Source: Jezberella montanilacus (lineage in GTDB: Bacteria > Pseudomonadota > Gammaproteobacteria > Burkholderiales > Burkholderiaceae_B). From it: DNA of 64,000 bases. The position numbers were made by a program, and so were the translations under genes. The stretch's first letter is position 1. Each line of letters opens with the position of its first letter. Below the pieces are notes generated by a model. The model was not told the DNA's origin. It worked only from the letters and a program-made list of their open reading frames with translations, and ran no database searches. The stretch covers positions 558,001-622,000 of the forward strand of contig NZ_PVTV01000011.1 of the NCBI RefSeq assembly GCF_003003055.1, given 5' to 3'. Below, piece after piece: positions 62,805-64,000 of this stretch.

Positions 62805-63809
62805 ATGGATATTTTTAAAATGAGCAGACGCGTATTTTTGCAAAATCTAACTGTGATTGCAGCTTCGGCTTCAATACAGGTAGGATCTGCGCTCGCAGCT
62901 AATCCAGACAAGATCAGGAAAATCGGTTTTTTAGTACCAGGCGAAGGCTACGAAAGTGCTTGGGATCAACTCATTTTCAGTTTGCATAGCCTCGGTTGGT
63001 CACAAGGCAGGAACCTACAGATCCTGACGCGCAAAACTTACAGTCGCACCGAAGACACTGCGGGACTCTTTAAAGAGCTCATTGCGGCAGGCATCGAGCT
63101 GGTTGTCACGACTGGAGCCTCCGCTGCCAGAGAGGCGTTGAAGGTTCAAACAAGTATTCCTATTATTTCAGCTGGAATGGTCGATCCTTTGGCTGCTGGT
63201 CTTGTCACGAGCCTAGCGCAACCTAACGTCAATCTTACGGGCGTTTCAATTCTGTTTGACGACATTGCGCTCAAGTTACTGGAATTGGTAAAAGTGCTAG
63301 ACCCCACCGTAACGAAAATCGCAACCTTAAGTAACCCAACGAGTACGACAGCTTCTAGAGTGCCCGCGAAATTAACCACAGCTGCCGCTGAAATGGGCAT
63401 CAGCAATCAGGTATTCCAGGCCCGTGATTTACCGGCGATTTCCGCCGTTTTCGATCAAATGATCGCGAATGAACAGAAGTGTCTGCTTGTGCTTCAGTCT
63501 CCCTACTTTGTATCTGTTTGCAAGGAGATTGCCCAGATCGCCATTGAACACAAGATTATGTGCGTTGGACAAGTTGAGACTTGCGTACAAGGTGGTTTCA
63601 TTGCCAGCTATGGGGTCAACTACACAAAGATATTTGCTCAATCAGCAAACTACGTCGATAAAATCCTCAAGGGCAAAGCCGTCAATCAGCTACCAATAGA
63701 ACAAGCGGGTGAAATGGCAATCGCGTTGAATCGAAGTACATTCAAGGCACTCGATCTGGACATACCCCCGAATCTTGAAGCGATTGCAGGCAAGGTGATC
63801 GAAGGTTGA
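62805..63809 (+). CDS. Tat-exported ABC_sub_bind (TrpX-like) solute-binding protein
   Basis: A 334-residue periplasmic binding protein of the same PF04392 type as the one at 43.7 kb. The twin-arginine signal is MSRRVFLQNLTVIAAS; an ATG at 62820 would begin exactly there and is as likely as 62805. Body: IGFLVPGEGYESAWDQLIFSLHSLGW, IISAGMVDPLAAGLVTSLAQP and ATLSNPTSTTA. Orphan: no permease, ATPase or kinase within the window beside it. Paralogy with the 43.7-kb receptor is visible (GYExxWDxL, LGW, VDPxAxG). Confidence 0.85.
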   Translation: MDIFKMSRRVFLQNLTVIAASASIQVGSALAANPDKIRKIGFLVPGEGYESAWDQLIFSLHSLGWSQGRNLQILTRKTYSRTEDTAGLFKELIAAGIELVVTTGASAAREALKVQTSIPIISAGMVDPLAAGLVTSLAQPNVNLTGVSILFDDIALKLLELVKVLDPTVTKIATLSNPTSTTASRVPAKLTTAAAEMGISNQVFQARDLPAISAVFDQMIANEQKCLLVLQSPYFVSVCKEIAQIAIEHKIMCVGQVETCVQGGFIASYGVNYTKIFAQSANYVDKILKGKAVNQLPIEQAGEMAIALNRSTFKALDLDIPPNLEAIAGKVIEG

Positions 63810-63915
63810 TGGCATTCAAATCAGATAATTTGTGGGCTGCAATCACATATTTTTTTAGGCTGAAGACGCTGTTACCGTTTTACTGTCGCGTTGGTCAATT
63901 GTTCTCGCGTTCTAA

Positions 63916-64000
63916 TCAGAACGCCTCAAGTATTTTTTCCTGCATCGTGAACCTTGCGGTTAGCCGGCCCCACTGGCGTATTTTATCTGGCGAGATAGGT
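63916..64000 (-). CDS. Possible C-terminal end of a minus-strand gene running off the window
   Basis: An open minus-strand frame of about 28 codons extends from the window edge to a TGA at 63916-63918, ending in TMQEKILEAF. It has protein-like composition but is too short to identify. Could be chance. The 106 bases before it, back to the receptor stop, hold nothing I recognise. Confidence 0.25.
   Translation of the reverse strand, partial: PISPDKIRQWGRLTARFTMQEKILEAF

Noticed and set aside
1-64000. Prophage, insertion sequence, CRISPR array or rRNA
   Set aside because: No transposase, integrase, capsid, terminal repeat, spaced repeat array or rRNA-like sequence was found on either strand.

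Overview
The window looks like chromosomal DNA of a betaproteobacterium, most likely an Alcaligenaceae-type member of the Burkholderiales. The main grounds are three orphan Bug/TctC-type solute receptors, a tandem glycine riboswitch, many CoA-ester catabolic genes, glyoxylate-cycle malate synthase G, and moderate GC (about 50% by eye). Genes are densely packed. I see no phage, insertion sequence, CRISPR array or rRNA. There is one tRNA gene, tRNA-Arg(ACG).

Layout. 0-2 kb: the 3' part of malate synthase G and two small metal-binding-type proteins (DUF1178, YkgJ). 2-8.9 kb: a Yej-type peptide ABC transporter in which the second permease and the double ATPase form one polypeptide, followed by a secreted nuclease. 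9-12.7 kb: a hydroxyacid dehydrogenase, a split AtuA pair and a Bug receptor. 12.8-22 kb: a ten-gene plus-strand run resembling the Rhodopseudomonas ali/bad route for opening a cyclohexanecarboxyl-CoA ring, with a LivK-type receptor at its end. 22-27 kb: a B12-type radical SAM protein with an acyl-CoA ligase, then DUF945 and tRNA-Arg. 27-31 kb: a glycosyltransferase and feoAB behind a probable Fur-controlled promoter. 31-37 kb: a cupin-like protein, RidA, a Bug receptor and an EamA exporter, then a tandem glycine riboswitch in front of a DadA-type amino-acid dehydrogenase, and an aspartoacylase-like hydrolase.

37-46 kb is the most unusual part. It holds a CheA-like kinase with two N-terminal cyclic-nucleotide-binding-like domains, a CheY-like regulator, a class II cyclic-nucleotide phosphodiesterase-like hydrolase and a small secreted cysteine-rich protein. 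It also holds a secreted low-molecular-weight phosphatase fold that lacks its catalytic cysteine, a Cache-type sensor histidine kinase, a Tat-exported solute-binding protein and a receiver-cyclase fusion. Making, degrading and apparently sensing a cyclic nucleotide are thus encoded within 9 kb. I propose this as a candidate undescribed signalling system; the physical linkage is seen, the functional linkage is inferred.

46-55.6 kb: a core-MetE methionine synthase with a YkuK-like protein, then a complete kdp potassium-pump operon including KdpF, a further 30-residue membrane peptide, the KdpDE sensor pair and a probable KdpE site. 55.7-64 kb: a lone enoyl-CoA hydratase, an ABC importer operon ending in a single-cysteine racemase/decarboxylase-fold enzyme and a hydantoinase, a Bug receptor and a second Tat-exported receptor. 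All function calls rest on motifs and remembered family features; no database search was possible.
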